The position numbers were made by a program, and so were the translations under genes. This document shows positions 22,930 to 35,798 of a stretch of DNA of 64,000 nt, piece after piece. The notes under the pieces were generated by a model, which had not been told where the DNA came from, did not search any database, and saw only the letters and a list, made by a program, of their open reading frames with translations. How positions within the stretch are numbered: position 1 is the stretch's first letter; each line of letters begins with the position of its first letter. Source of the DNA: Epiperipatus broadwayi (Eukaryota > Onychophora > Udeonychophora > Euonychophora > Peripatidae); assembly GCA_028023455.1 (NCBI GenBank), contig JAQFVV010000182.1:1424001-1488000 (forward strand). The letters are read 5' to 3'.

Positions 22930-23360
22930 GAAAGTAGCACCTCTAATTATCACATATTGGCCTGTTGCTATTGCTTGTCTTAGCAAGGCTATGAGCGGCT
23001 ATTTGTAATGATATATTGACCGCACAATGTTTCTACATTCCTGCATCTTTATGCAATCATCTAATATATGGAAAATTATATCTTCCTCTCATTTACATAG
23101 CAGTCAGAGGGATTCTATCATGGAAGAACCTCTGCAAGTTACCAGAAAGTAGTTGGTGGGAAGCGCTTTCATGTTTATTTTGAGTAGGAAGTCAAAAAAT
23201 TTAGGTTCTAAGCTCCACCTTTTGAACCTTCTAATGAGATTACGATTCTTGATGTCCAGTTGTGTTTTCTCAATCGATGGTGTTTTGTTAATCAGCAGGT
23301 ATGCGCCCCAGTATGTAATTTTTGTTGTTTCTTTTTGAAACTGTGATTTTTTGAATCTCA
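22930..23360 (-). pseudogene. LINE C-terminal relic with zinc-binding (zf-RVT-like) region
   Basis: On the minus strand the frame 23361-23104 contains TYWGAYLLINKTPSIE, then FFDFLLKINMKALPTNYFLV. The pattern FLLKIN.KALPTNYFL resembles the F.W(K/R)I.HKALPTN segment found at the C-terminus of several animal non-LTR retrotransposons, just before a CPLC...H...C zinc-binding motif. The downstream part (23104-22930) has stops and only a suggestive LLCK. Probably a short, decayed LINE fragment; the family is not determined. Confidence 0.4.
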
Positions 23361-23369
23361 TTTATTACG

Positions 23370-24880
23370 TGATTCAGCCAACATTTTTGCAGCCAGCTCA
23401 ATGAATTCAAAATATAGATTTCAAAATTAAAGTCATATAATAGACTATATATATATGGTTTTGTAAAACTTTGTCATACTTGTGGTAACATATTTGTAAT
23501 TTGTTGGTTTATTACTAATATTTATAAGCAGTAGAATTAATGTTCTAATTATAACAACTTTATTATTATATTTAATTTTAGATATTTTTTTTACAAAAAA
23601 AAAAAAATGCTACAATTTTGTAAATATGTTATTATTACTAATAAAGAAAATATAGGCATTTTCTAGTAATCCATTATAAAAGGAAAGCAAATAAGAAAGA
23701 AAAAAGTGTTTATCTAAATTTAATTATATGTTTTTATGTCTTTAATTTAATCTTACAGTTTGTTACGAGTTTTTTAGAATATATTTTCCCCTATATTTGA
23801 ATTTCATGTATGTGTGGAGAGATTTGATGTAAATAGGAAGTGCTCGTGGTGAATAAATATATCCTGCTTTCATCACCAATGCCTGAGGTAATGATAAAAT
23901 CATCATAATCATATTATAGTTGGACACCAGCTTTAGCAGACTATATCATTATATATATATATACCTTACCAATTTTGTTTTGCATTCACGTCAACATGTA
24001 TTTTTACATATAAATTCTAAAACAAAAGAATAACACATTTACCGTCTACGCTTTTTTATATATATAATTTAGCAATATATATATTATTATTTTGACAAAA
24101 ACTAACGTCAAATCTTTTTTACTTATTTTTAATAACCATTTCTTCTCCAATATGTTAGCATAACTTTAATAACTGAGAAAGGTTTGAAAAAAAAATATCA
24201 AAAATTTTTTTTAATATTACATTACTGAATAGTGTTTAAAATATATATGATTTTTTTTTTTTTCTATTAACGTTTAATACAACAGGCAGCCATCTGGCAA
24301 AGCATATATACCTATATATTACTAGTTATTTTTCTTTGTTCAAAATTTGTCCATATATATATATAAATGTTCATTGCATTATATATATATTGATATGTTT
24401 TTCTTTTCTTTTTTTTTAAATTAATTTTTAAATTTTTTTTATATTACTATTCTGATTATCTAGCAGAAAAAAAAAATGTTATTTAGAATTAATAGTATAT
24501 ACTAACTATTCAATTTCTGAATGCCTGAAATATTATTTTTTAAAAAATGCTTTCTATGCTTTAAAAAAAATGGAAAGGAATATAATATGTATATATAATG
24601 AAATAATAACATTATACCAAAAAAGATGCAGTGACTGTGTTGAGCTAAAATAAAAAATGAGAGGTTCAAATTTTATTGCCCTTTGGCATGGATCTTTATT
24701 TTTATAAAATGTTACCATTTTGGAGAATTTAATAATTAATTTTTCAAAATAAAAATGATTTCTCTGTAGAGTGTAGAGCATCATTTATTTCATTTTAAAT
24801 GCATTTAAGACTGAATCATTTTTAGTTTTACAAATGTCACATTAAAATTATTGCAATATTGGACAAAATATGTAAGCAAA
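23370..24880. other. AT-rich stretch without recognised gene
   Basis: Contains several TA-repeat runs (near 23440, 23950, 24060, 24355) and homopolymers. The 76-residue minus frame at 24554-24784 has no recognisable domain. Confidence 0.45.
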
Positions 24881-24884
24881 ATAC

Positions 24885-25505
24885 AAAGCTTTATAATTGT
24901 TCAAAATAGTCTCCTTCAGCAATGATGAATTTTTGAAAACAAATTTTCCATAGACAGAAGGGCCATTCAAAAAACAGTCTTCTAGTAGTTCCAATCTCTT
25001 CCGAAGTAAAACATTGAGCATATAAGTTTTTTAGAGATTAAATAATGAGATGAGTATGGTGGAAAATTCAACAACAACTCTAATCTTTTTTTAGAAAGGT
25101 TAAAGTTACTGTTCCACTATGAAAACACAGTCATGATGAAGCATTAATTCCATTATTTTCAGATCATGGAGAACTTCAGGCAATAAATGTTGTGTGGATC
25201 AGGATTCTGTGACAGCCTTCTGTCCTTCTGGATTAATAGATTTTACTTATCCTGTACTTCTGAAGATAACAGCAGCAATCAGCATTGAGTATCTTCACAC
25301 ACCCACATTCTACTTTTTTGATGTGTCAGTACATTTTAAAAAGAAATATGGGTTTCATCACCTGTTATAATTTCAGAAATGATTCCGTGACTATTATCAT
25401 TTAAGAGATTGCAAAGTTTATTGATTAATTCTCATGTGCTCAGCTTTTTGCTCTTCCACCAACCCAAAACATTTTTTTAACCTCAACTCTTCATAAAGGA
25501 TTTAT
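24885..25505 (-). pseudogene. Decayed mariner-type transposase
   Basis: On the minus strand, around 25375-25340, the translation includes SEIITGDETHISF, matching the mariner signature TGDET(W) that holds the first catalytic aspartate. Further downstream are LHDLK, then HHDCVF in the position of the HDNARPH motif (near 25130), and the C-terminal GDYFEQ (near 24905). Several stops and frameshifts separate them. No inverted repeats were recognised at either end. A different mariner lies at 54300-55174. Confidence 0.65.
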
Positions 25506-25509
25506 ATAT

Positions 25510-25890
25510 TGCTCTAGATCCAATACCATAGAGTAATGTCTATCAATTTTAGATGCACTAGTAGTCATCTGTTATCATTTTATAGACATGTACCACATTT
25601 GTTTAGGATAACTGCTATAGTAAGCCTTCCTATATATCATAATGAAACAAACTATACCCCTGAAAATTTCCCTAACCATCTAAAGACAGTTGTCTATAAT
25701 GGCACTTCATTTTCAAACAATGATTATTGTCACCATATATATTCTTTTTCAGATAAACAAACTTAAAATTTAAAAGAAATCATAATATGGTAGGGGCCTC
25801 ATTTCAATTTCATAACTCATAATGTTGAATCAAATCTCATAGTTACCAAAATGCTAAATATAGAGTTCAACTGCTGCTCATGTATTTATT
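25510..25890. other. No recognised gene
   Basis: The 76-residue plus frame at 25536-25766 has no recognisable domain. It adjoins the mariner relic and may belong to its eroded 5' part. Confidence 0.35.
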
Positions 25891-25893
25891 GTA

Positions 25894-27111
<1,218 letters not shown>

Positions 27112-27113
27112 TA

Positions 27114-28960
27114 TATTGAATCTAATGTATAAGAAATTACCAATTTATACAAACTCTAGTTTTGCAGTATCTCAGTAATTTCAAAGTGGCCTCATGTTTT
27201 AAATTTGATACTGTTATATCTGATGACAGAGGCAAATTGTAAGTACATTTAATTAAATGTTATAATCATTAGGAATAAAACTTATATATGAAATAGTTTT
27301 GTTAGTTTCTAAGACCAGCCAAACACTAGTTTAATTTATAAGTATGGTTTCCACAACTGAGTTTAAACAGGACTGGGTGTATGAAGAGAATATATTGGTG
27401 CTTGATTACTAGAATGCAAGATCATATTTTGTTACAGATGCTGTTTCACAATCTAATTATATGCATTAAATTCTTGTGTTAGCACAGTAATAATTATTTA
27501 GAAAATGAAGTTTTACAAATCTGTAGATCATGGACCTCTATGTTCAAATAGATGGTAAATTCTTTCATTGTGACTTCTCTTTATCTTATTACTTGCACTG
27601 TTTCTATTTTGCTAACCAGATTGGTTATCTGTGATTTTCTCAATCCATTTTCCCAACCTATAAATAAAAGAACTGTTAAGCCTAATAACTACAACATACT
27701 TATTTGAGTTATAAAATTAAAAAAATTTTAATTATAAAATTAAAAAGTTATTGCTTGAAACATATTGCAATAAATTCATGTGTTCTCTATAAACGATTGT
27801 AATTATTTATTTATAATATTAACATAGCCCTATTTAGACATATGTGCTAATAATCTGCTAGTCAATGACTGTTCAGTTCATAAGTAGTACATGTATTTGT
27901 ATTTATATATTGGACTACTTCTATCATTTGTTATTAAGTATTGAATGTCTTTAAAAAAATTTAACTTTATTTAAATCTTCCAATTACATTCAACTGTTAG
28001 CAATAGAACACAGGTTAGTATATGCACAACATTTTGAGAGGTATTCTTCTTTCTTCTTCAGGTGTTGCTGTTCTGACCAGTGATAGAACTTGCATGAGAA
28101 TTAAATCTGGACCCTTAGATTCTTGAATATAACATACCATTATCAAAACAATAGAACATATATTAATTGTTTGTTTTTTACAATTTTTTTTTCCTTGTGA
28201 TATAATGACAATTAATGTCTATATAGAAATATTTTCTATATAGCTATTTTGGTAATAGATCAACAAATTGGAGCAAATCAAAAATCTTAAATAAATCTTT
28301 GCACAAAATAACTATTCAATGTGTGTACATGTGTATAAAATGAGTTTATTAAAATAATATATACACAGAGAAAATGTGTAATAAACAGAGATAAGGAAAA
28401 GATCTCCGAATATAAAATTGAGAAAGTTCAAAAAATTGAAGAAATATAAAAAAGATGTTAATTACCATTGCTAGTTTGATGTGATGTTGTTTGCTTAATA
28501 ATAAATTATATTTAAAGGTGAGATTTTTCTGTTCTTGTTAGTTAAAAGCTGCAGATTCTAAAATAGCATCATGGTGATATCCATAAATCAGCTTTTCTGA
28601 ATTGTGAAGATATATTATCTTCTCTTCTTTTCTTATGCTTTATTTTATAAATACCAGAACTATTAAATAATTTCAATTTCCAAATTAGCAATATATATTT
28701 TTTTAATATTTTGATTCAAATAGCATATAATTAATTAGTATAAAACATTTTTTAACATTTTCCTAAATTTTCCGAATTTATATTTAAAAAATTAGAAGTA
28801 GTTCTTCACTCATTTAGAGCTAACTTGAAAAATCATTTAAAATTAATATTTTAAACATTCATATAAAGAAATTATATTTTTTATTTAGTTTTATATCATC
28901 TTTATATCTTAATAAATAATAAAAATTATTATAACAGCCACTCATAAACGAATATAACAA
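27114..28960. other. AT-rich stretch without recognised gene
   Basis: No frames of note. No repeat relation to the rest of the window was noticed. Confidence 0.4.
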
Positions 28961-28964
28961 TTCC

Positions 28965-29571
28965 AAATCCAAAAGAAAAAAATAGAGAAAAGAAAAAAAA
29001 CTACTCTAGAAATAAGTTTTGGGATAACTATACCAATCAATCTGTGAATCACAATAAGTCCACATACAAAACATGCTGCTTCAACTTTTGATTGATTTCA
29101 TTTTTACAATGCTGTCTTTTAATTTCTTCATCAAACAAACTTTTCTTCCTGAAAGAATTCAACATCATATCTAGCTGTAGTTCTCTAATTTATTCTATTC
29201 TCTGCAACATCTTCCTTATGGAAATAATTGGTATTGCACTTCTTTAGAATGTCTTTGAGCTATTCCTTATAGTGTATATGGATCTATCTCTCCACAATAA
29301 CCATGCTCAAGTTCGCGGTAAAATACCCTTTTAGAAAGTCATCAACTCTTTAATTGTTTTTCATGTCTAATCCAATGGAGGTGTGATTTTACAATAGTCA
29401 ACTATGTAATATCACATTCAGAAAACTGAAGAATTATATGTTCTTGCCATTGTATTTTTAAAATACTATGGAGCATTCTTAAATGAGGCTTTTCTAATAC
29501 TTTTATATTATGTTTATAGTGTCCAGCATTCACTTTCATGCAATAAATTAGATAAAACAACAGCTCTCTAT
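28965..29571 (-). pseudogene. LINE 3' half (minus), left of an inserted 2.1-kb repeat
   Basis: Same LINE family as 3880-4690. On the minus strand decayed forms of the tail motifs are readable, including GDLDMTLKSNTI-like remnants, WEDVAENRI-like text (near 29215) and the RGR/YKD region (near 29290). The nucleotide sequence at 29520-29571 aligns with 51395-51430 (reverse complement) of the plus-strand copy. The element continues at 31672 after the insertion. Confidence 0.65.
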
Positions 29572-31667
29572 TGTAATGGGCACATACACCGTTACATTAT
29601 TTTTTTTTTTTAAATTAGACATGAAAAATAAAAGTTTGCAAATAAAAACTTTTTTAAGAATTAAAAATTAAAAGTTAAAAATCATCTAAACTCTAATATA
29701 TAAAATCGCACAGATGAAAAATTATTAAAAGAAAACTTTATTAAAAAAAAAAAAAGTTTTAAAACTAAATATTAAAAAAAAGACTTGAAAGATTTAAAGA
29801 TAAAAAAAATGTACAATAAATTAATTAATGCTATTGTAAAATGAAAATGATTATCTTAATTAGTTAAAAGTAAGCTAGTCCTTGGGCATTTCAAAATGTA
29901 TAAGTAAAGGTCAGATAGGAGAGAAAAAACAATAGAAACTAATAGCCAATAAAAGAAATCTCTCAGGAAATGGACCTCAATGAAAAGACCATCACCATCA
30001 TCATGACATAATGTCCACTCAATCCAAAATTCTAAAATAAAAGTAAAAGTTTGGAAATAAATTTTAGTGAAAGAAAGAGCTAGGAGAGAAGATAGAGATG
30101 TAACAGCAGAGGTGCTATATGTGTTAGTGCAGGGAGAGTTGAAGGAGAAGGGATTGAAAAGATGCACTCTTCAATTCCTTCAGTTTTTAAAAAGGAAAAG
30201 AAAGAGGAATGACCAATCGTTTTTCTATATTGAGGACCACAGGACATCAGAGGAATTAACACTGGCTCCAAATTGCAAGCAACTGTTAAGCATGGATTTT
30301 TAAAACAGTAAGAACTCTAACCAATGAACTTTAATTCTAAAAAAGAATCTTTTCCAGTATATTAAGACCATAAGAACATTAGTTAATTAATGAACACTAA
30401 GTATAAACTTTCCCAGTATTTAAATTATTGCAATAGAAATTCCTATCTGACCAAATTTAATCAGTTATTAATAATTATTTTATTGAATGTATTATTATTT
30501 TTCGTAAATCATTTTCATTAATTTATTTTTTCTGTTCTTTTAAGTTTTTATTATGATTTTTTTCTTTTAAAATAAATTATATAAATGTTAAATTTAAGTC
30601 AGGCATGAATGGCTGCATAGAATTGTAAAGTTATATTAATTAATTAAGGGAGGGTTAATCTTGGATTATTTGTTTTGTAGTTAAATTGGGTTAATCGATT
30701 GGATATATTGGTGTAATTAGTAAATGTAGCATGAGATTCACTACATGCAGGATTCTATTATATGCTGCACTTGGGCAAAATAAGTCCCATATCTCACTGA
30801 CCATCGGAAGCAGATGGTATTCCCTGCTCCTTGGATCACCCCTTTTTAGCCTATGGAATGGGATAGTAAGATGGAAAATGCAGTCCCTTCCTATTGAGTT
30901 TTTTTTATTGTTCTTCTCGCCAGACAGATGTAGTATTCCTGTACTGGATGAGAATCAATGTCTTCTATAACCATGCTATTCAGAGGGACATTCCTGACAG
31001 TATGGTATTTGTGCTGTCATATTCATTCTGCATTGAATACATCGATGTATCAGATGGATTGACGTCGGTTTGACTGTGAACTTTTGGCCTAAGGTTAAAT
31101 AAGGAATAGAATATTTTCTTTTCAAAGGCAATCTATGTAGTCTATTCATATTCAACACTCTAATAAATATTAAATTCATCTGTGCAAATTTCAAAAATAA
31201 AAGTTAAAAATGTAAATTAAATGTTAAAGTAAAAGTTAGACTAAAATAATAATTCTAAATTACATATATGTTTAATAAATGTTTATGTGTGTTATTACTG
31301 GCAGTGGCTTTTTTATATATATATATAGAAAAATATTTTTAAATTAAATGTTAAAGTAAAAGTTAGACTAAAATAATAATTCTAAATTACATATATGTTT
31401 AATAAATGTTTATGTGTGTTATTACTGGCAGTGGCTTTTTTATATATATATAGAAAAATATTTTTAGAATTTTATATTTTATAAATCTCTGTCTCTCACT
31501 GAGCTAGTGGCATTGGGCTGTCGGTCAGAATAAACCATATATATGTAAAGATTAGATCATAACAGCACGTATCTGCCTACTCTATAAATTTTCTAGGTTC
31601 AATTGGCCTAGTGTAGCCCTGTACGTCAGATACAGTAAAACTTCCGATCATCCATCCGACTGTTATA
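29572..31667 (+). mobile_element. 2.1-kb interspersed repeat, copy A (solo-LTR-like) with 4-bp target duplication
   Basis: Starts TGTAATGGGCACATACACC and ends CCGACTGTTATA. It is flanked by CTAT on both sides (29568-29571, 31668-31671) and splits a LINE at a point that is continuous in other LINE copies. A second copy (B) with the same ends lies at 60955-62833. Just inside the left end TGTAATGG is followed after 9-11 bases by CCGTTACA, its near-perfect inverse. The termini (TGTAAYG... and ...CGTTAYA) are short inverted repeats. No coding capacity. The size, the TG start, the 4-bp duplication and the lack of a frame suggest a solo LTR, although the end is TA rather than CA. A short-TIR DNA element is the alternative. 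Confidence 0.75.
31214..31467 (+). repeat. 127-bp tandem duplication inside repeat copy A
   Basis: The unit starting AAATTAAATGTTAAAGTAAA at 31214 is repeated from 31341 almost without change; the TA run differs in length. Copy B has a single version of this region, so the duplication arose in copy A and is recent. Confidence 0.9.
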
Positions 31668-31671
31668 CTAT

Positions 31672-32470
31672 ACAGGTATCTTAGTTGCAATAGTTATTTT
31701 CCTGTGATGAAATATTTTTTAACATCTTAAAAGCAGCATCATTTTGGAGTTTGTGTTGAGCTTTAATGCCTAAATTCAATTTTCTACTTATAAAACTACC
31801 AAAGTATTTAAACTAGTTTATATTCTCAAATTGATGATTGTCAAAACTAAAGTTGTTGACAATTTTTTTTCCATCATTGGTTGATAAAGAACTTGAGTTT
31901 TTTTAAATATTAATTAATAATCCAAAGTATTTATATATTGCATTTAAAACATTAACAACATTCTATAAATCATCTTTTGAACTGGCAAAAGTAGCATAAT
32001 CATCAGCATATTGCAAATCCAGAATTCAATAAAAAAAATTCTTATTTTCATTTTTAAGTGATTTAAATTAAAAATACCATTATCACACCTGTATTATAGC
32101 TTTCCTGTTTGATTAAGTTGCCTATAAAAATTTCAATGATCACTATCATAAAAATTAAAAACAATATTAGAGCAAATGGACATTCTTGTTTAATACCAAT
32201 TTTTATTTCAAATGTCTCAGATTTTTTACCTATAATAATATCACTTCCTTCTATTATATAGAAACTATATAATATGAATGTCCTATTAACTGAATCAAAT
32301 GCTTTGACCAAATCAATAAAAGCAACATATAAATCACTTCTTTGTTTCCAACAAATTTTTCTTGCATTTTCCTGGCAACAAAAACCAGATCTATAGTGCT
32401 TCTTGATTCTCTAAAACTGCAATGAATCTCTGGTAAATATTAATTTATAACTGGACACAACCTAATCAAC
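31672..32470 (-). pseudogene. LINE RT domain (minus), right of the inserted repeat
   Basis: Continuation of the 28965-29571 LINE. The minus frame 32311-32063 contains KAFDSVNR, then IIIGKKSETFEIKIGIKQECPFALILF, corresponding to the RT motifs (D)L.KAFD(S/T)V and GVKQGC.LAP. Around 32400-32340 are remnants of FRESRSTIDLVF and ARKMQEK (the Q-GFR.GRST.D motif). 32000-31975 shows FASSKDD-like text near the expected YADD motif. Stops and frameshifts are present. Confidence 0.75.
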
Positions 32471-32479
32471 ATAATTCTT

Positions 32480-33890
32480 ATTATGCAAATAATTCATGAT
32501 TGTGTATATTTGCATGTACATAAATAAATGTTATACAATATAATAAAAGTATGAAGAAAATTATTTATATAGTAACCATGTAGCCTCATTTATATACTAT
32601 TACAGAAAATGGTTGTTATTAAATGTTTTATGTAACATAAAAGACCCTGAACTCAGTTTTCAATTAGTGATTAGAATGATTGATGACATTCAAACAATAT
32701 ATTTCCATGTTGTAAAGATCATATTAAAGAACTCTAAAAAAAAAACAAAAAAAAAAACCACTAGTTATATTTCCTGATTATCATTATTTTACAATCATTT
32801 GCATGAGAATTGGATTAAGTCATATCATTTGGTAGCTTTGTTTATACTCAGGACATATAAAAATAGATTCCTGGAGCATCAATTCTATTATGGAAGACTA
32901 CATATGATGAAATATTACTCATAACATTAAAATTGTCTTTCTATTAATATTCTTACACATTCTCAACCTAGAGCAGGATCATGCTCAGAAACATAAAGAA
33001 ACTATTCAAATACACAATGAATATAAAACAAAATATAAATAAGAATGACATGGACACTAAATTTAGTTTTTGATAACAAAAAACATTTTTTAAAAAATTG
33101 TTTTTACCTACGTTAATAAATATGCACGATATAATATAATCCTGAATTTCTATATAGAAATATATTATTGACGAGAAAGAAGAAAAAAAACTTAATTTAT
33201 AAAGGAAGCAATTTCCAGCTTTTACTAACTCACATAATTCTTTCTACATTAACTTTACCTCAAATATATGTCTGTTCATATTACAGTGATTCAAAGAAAC
33301 CTAGTGTTTGAATACCCACCAACTTTTGAATCACAACCAAAAAAAAAAAACAAATTCCCATAAATATAAACAATATATAATAATAAAATAAATTTTAAAA
33401 AAAATATTTTGCAAATAATATTAAAAAAAATAGTTTAGGTTTAAAGCAATTTATATACATGGAGAAAATCTTACTACGGATTTAACAAATAATAAGCTTA
33501 CAGTCAAAGATGTATTTCTAAAACTATAGATTTGTCTGTATCATAATTTGTTTGTTTTGAAGATTTATTTAAATCATTGTTTTGCTGCTTTATCAATTCC
33601 ATTTGAAATTATTCTCCAACTTTACATCTTTGGATTATTTAATTAGTTTACAGCTTTGCTTCAGCGAACAACAAACTTCTATAAGACAATATGACAATTA
33701 AAAAAGCTGGTTTTGAAGTTATCATTATTTCAGGCTAGTAACTATGAGGCTGAAACCATTTCATTTTTGGAAAATTATATTTGAGAGCGTGGATGGTAAC
33801 CTCTAAGCATGCATTCAGAACACCTTCATAAAAAAAGTTCTTCATCATGGCTAAAATAAATTACTAATAAGAATACAGTTAGTTGTTATT
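32480..33890. other. AT-rich stretch without recognised gene
   Basis: Homopolymer-rich (A runs near 32740, 33185, 33340). No frame, tRNA or repeat recognised. Confidence 0.4.
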
Positions 33891-33905
33891 AAACTGCAAT
33901 ATTTT

Positions 33906-34005
33906 TTTTGCATGTGTCATAATATCAGCCGGGAAGCGAACCCGCCAACCCGGGACAACTGCTTGCAAGACAGCTGTGCTGACCTCTCGACCACCAATGC
34001 TTGAC
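33906..34005 (-). mobile_element. tRNA-derived SINE, copy 1
   Basis: On the minus strand it reads GTCAAGCATTGGTGGTCGAG..., with a box A-like TGGTCGAGAGG and box B GGTTCGCTTCC (10 of 11 to consensus GGTTCGANTCC), and an anticodon-like loop CTTGCAA. It ends in a short A run. It is flanked by a perfect 14-bp direct repeat AACTGCAATATTTT (33892-33905 and 34006-34019), a target-site duplication. At ~100 bp it is little more than a tRNA-like body; a long variable-arm-like segment suggests a class II (Leu/Ser) tRNA origin. Confidence 0.85.
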
Positions 34006-34019
34006 AACTGCAATATTTT

Positions 34020-34925
34020 GTCTTACTTTTACTTATTTCTTCTCTTTTCTTACTGTGATTTTGTAGTAATTGCACTTAAACAATTTCATGCACTTTCTAG
34101 AAATATGAAAAAATAAATCCATTAAACAAACTTAATAAAGCTGAAGAAAAAAACCTGTCTGGCAAAACGTGTTTTCCTGTCTCTTAACCATCCAGTTTAT
34201 AAAATGTATTCTTTAATGCTAATTAGAAGTTATTGGCGGGGGGGGGGGGAGTGGATAAAAAAGTCCATTTATAACAGAATTAACTGATAATCCCTTACTT
34301 ATAAAACCTTAATTAATTATAATTAATTATATTTTAATTAGCATGTATTTTTCTTTTTTAATTAATTACATACGAATCAAACTTTTCACATCTTTTATAA
34401 TTTTTTTTTTAAAAAAAATAGACGCAGGCAATTTAAAATTGATTTACAAGTTTTCTAATTTTATACCTATACATTTAATTTTTTAAAATAAAGTAAAGAT
34501 TCACCTTTTTCGAACTGTATACAAAATATAAAATTTAAAATATAACAACAGGTTAAAAAATTGAAATGCACTAATATAGTATTCCTTAGGATCTGAAACA
34601 TAGCAACAGTATAATATTAAATATTATATGCTTTTATGTAAGCAATATGAGTATTTATTAATCCACGAAATTTTTATCTTTTAATAAATACTTTATTTTG
34701 AAATCAAGATTCACATATTTATTGTATAACCATATGAAATTATCATTAATAAAATAACTCGATATGATTTTAAATTCTCAACTATTTTTATTTAATTATA
34801 GATTTATTTATTTTAATTTAATATAATTTTATTTACTTTAAACTCAACTTGAAGTCTTAGTGGTTTTGAAGGAGTCCATCATTGGATATTTCTTTGTATT
34901 GATACAATATATATTATCATTATAA
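34020..34925. other. AT-rich stretch without recognised gene
   Basis: Contains a G10-11 run near 34240 and many A/T runs. Nothing else recognised. Confidence 0.4.
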
Positions 34926-35045
34926 ATAAACTGAAACAGGCAAAACTCTGCATATAGTAGTGCCACTCAGTGCAAGCCAGAATAATTAATGGATGCCAGA
35001 AGTCTTGTGCATAAAATCCCCATCTAGTGTCTACTCATTTAATAT

Positions 35046-35085
35046 CCCCAGATTAGTTTCTGGCTTGTAGCCTTTGTCAGTGAGG
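35046..35085 (-). ncRNA. Hammerhead ribozyme motif, copy 1 (minus)
   Basis: On the minus strand: stem I strand CCTCA, core CTGACAA, stem II AGGC/AGCC-type hairpin, GAAAC, ATC in place of GTC, then TGGGG. CCTCA pairs with TGGGG (one G-U). The core differs from CUGANGA at one position and from the cleavage triplet GUC at one position, so this copy is probably inactive. Confidence 0.55.
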
Positions 35086-35315
35086 TGCCTTGGATCTGAA
35101 AGCACTGCACCTAGATCTTATGATCTAATGCAACCCTCCAGCAGCCACCTTTTATCTCTACTTCAAACCCATAAGACTTAAATTGAAAACAAAATATTTT
35201 CAATGTAAGCTCATTAGCTTATATAGTCATATAGGTTTGAACTCAGTTCAGTATCTATACATTTTGGTATCTTTGGTTCTTTAATAACCATAGCCACCAC
35301 TATCCTATTAGGCAA

Positions 35316-35341
35316 GCCACAAGCCAGAAACTAGTCTGGGG
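35316..35341 (+). ncRNA. Hammerhead ribozyme motif, partial copy 2
   Basis: Contains GCCAGAAACTAGTCTGGGG: the GAA box, an A-C/G-U stem III closed by a TA loop, the GUC triplet and the 3' stem I strand. The CUGAUGA half is replaced by the inverted-junction sequence, so the motif is incomplete. Confidence 0.5.
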
Positions 35342-35758
35342 ATATTGGATGAATATGCACTAGATGTGGATTTTATGCACAAATCTTCTGGCATCCATTG
35401 ATTACTCTGGCTTGCACTGAGTGGCAATGCTATATGAAGAGTTTTGCCTGTTTTAATAATAGTTATAAGCAAGCATAAGAAATCGTGATCATGTGTTGTT
35501 TATTGACTTAAAATCAATCTTGCCTAATAGGATAGTGGTGGCTATGTTTATTAAAGAACCAAAGACACCAAAATGTATAGGTACTGAACTGAGTTCAGAC
35601 CTATATGACTATATAAGCTAATGAGCTTGGATTAAAAATATTATTGTGTTTTCCAATTTAAGTCTCATGGTTTTATAGTTAAGTAGAGATAAAAGATCAC
35701 TGCTGAATGGTTGCATTAGATCCTAAGATCTAAGTGCAGTACTCTCAGATCCAAGGCA

Positions 35759-35798
35759 CCTCATTGATGAAGGCCACAAGCCAAAAACTAGTCTGGGG
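35759..35798 (+). ncRNA. Hammerhead ribozyme motif, copy 3
   Basis: CCTCA, TTGATGA, a hairpin AGGC-CACA-AGCC, AAAAAC in place of GAAAC, TAGTC, TGGGG. Stem I (CCTCA with TGGGG) and the minimal 2-bp stem III (AC/GT around TA) are as in the minimal hammerheads described for Penelope-like elements. Two core bases are mutated (CTGATGA to TTGATGA, GAAA to AAAA). The invariant bases lost here are present in copy 1 or 2. Confidence 0.6.
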
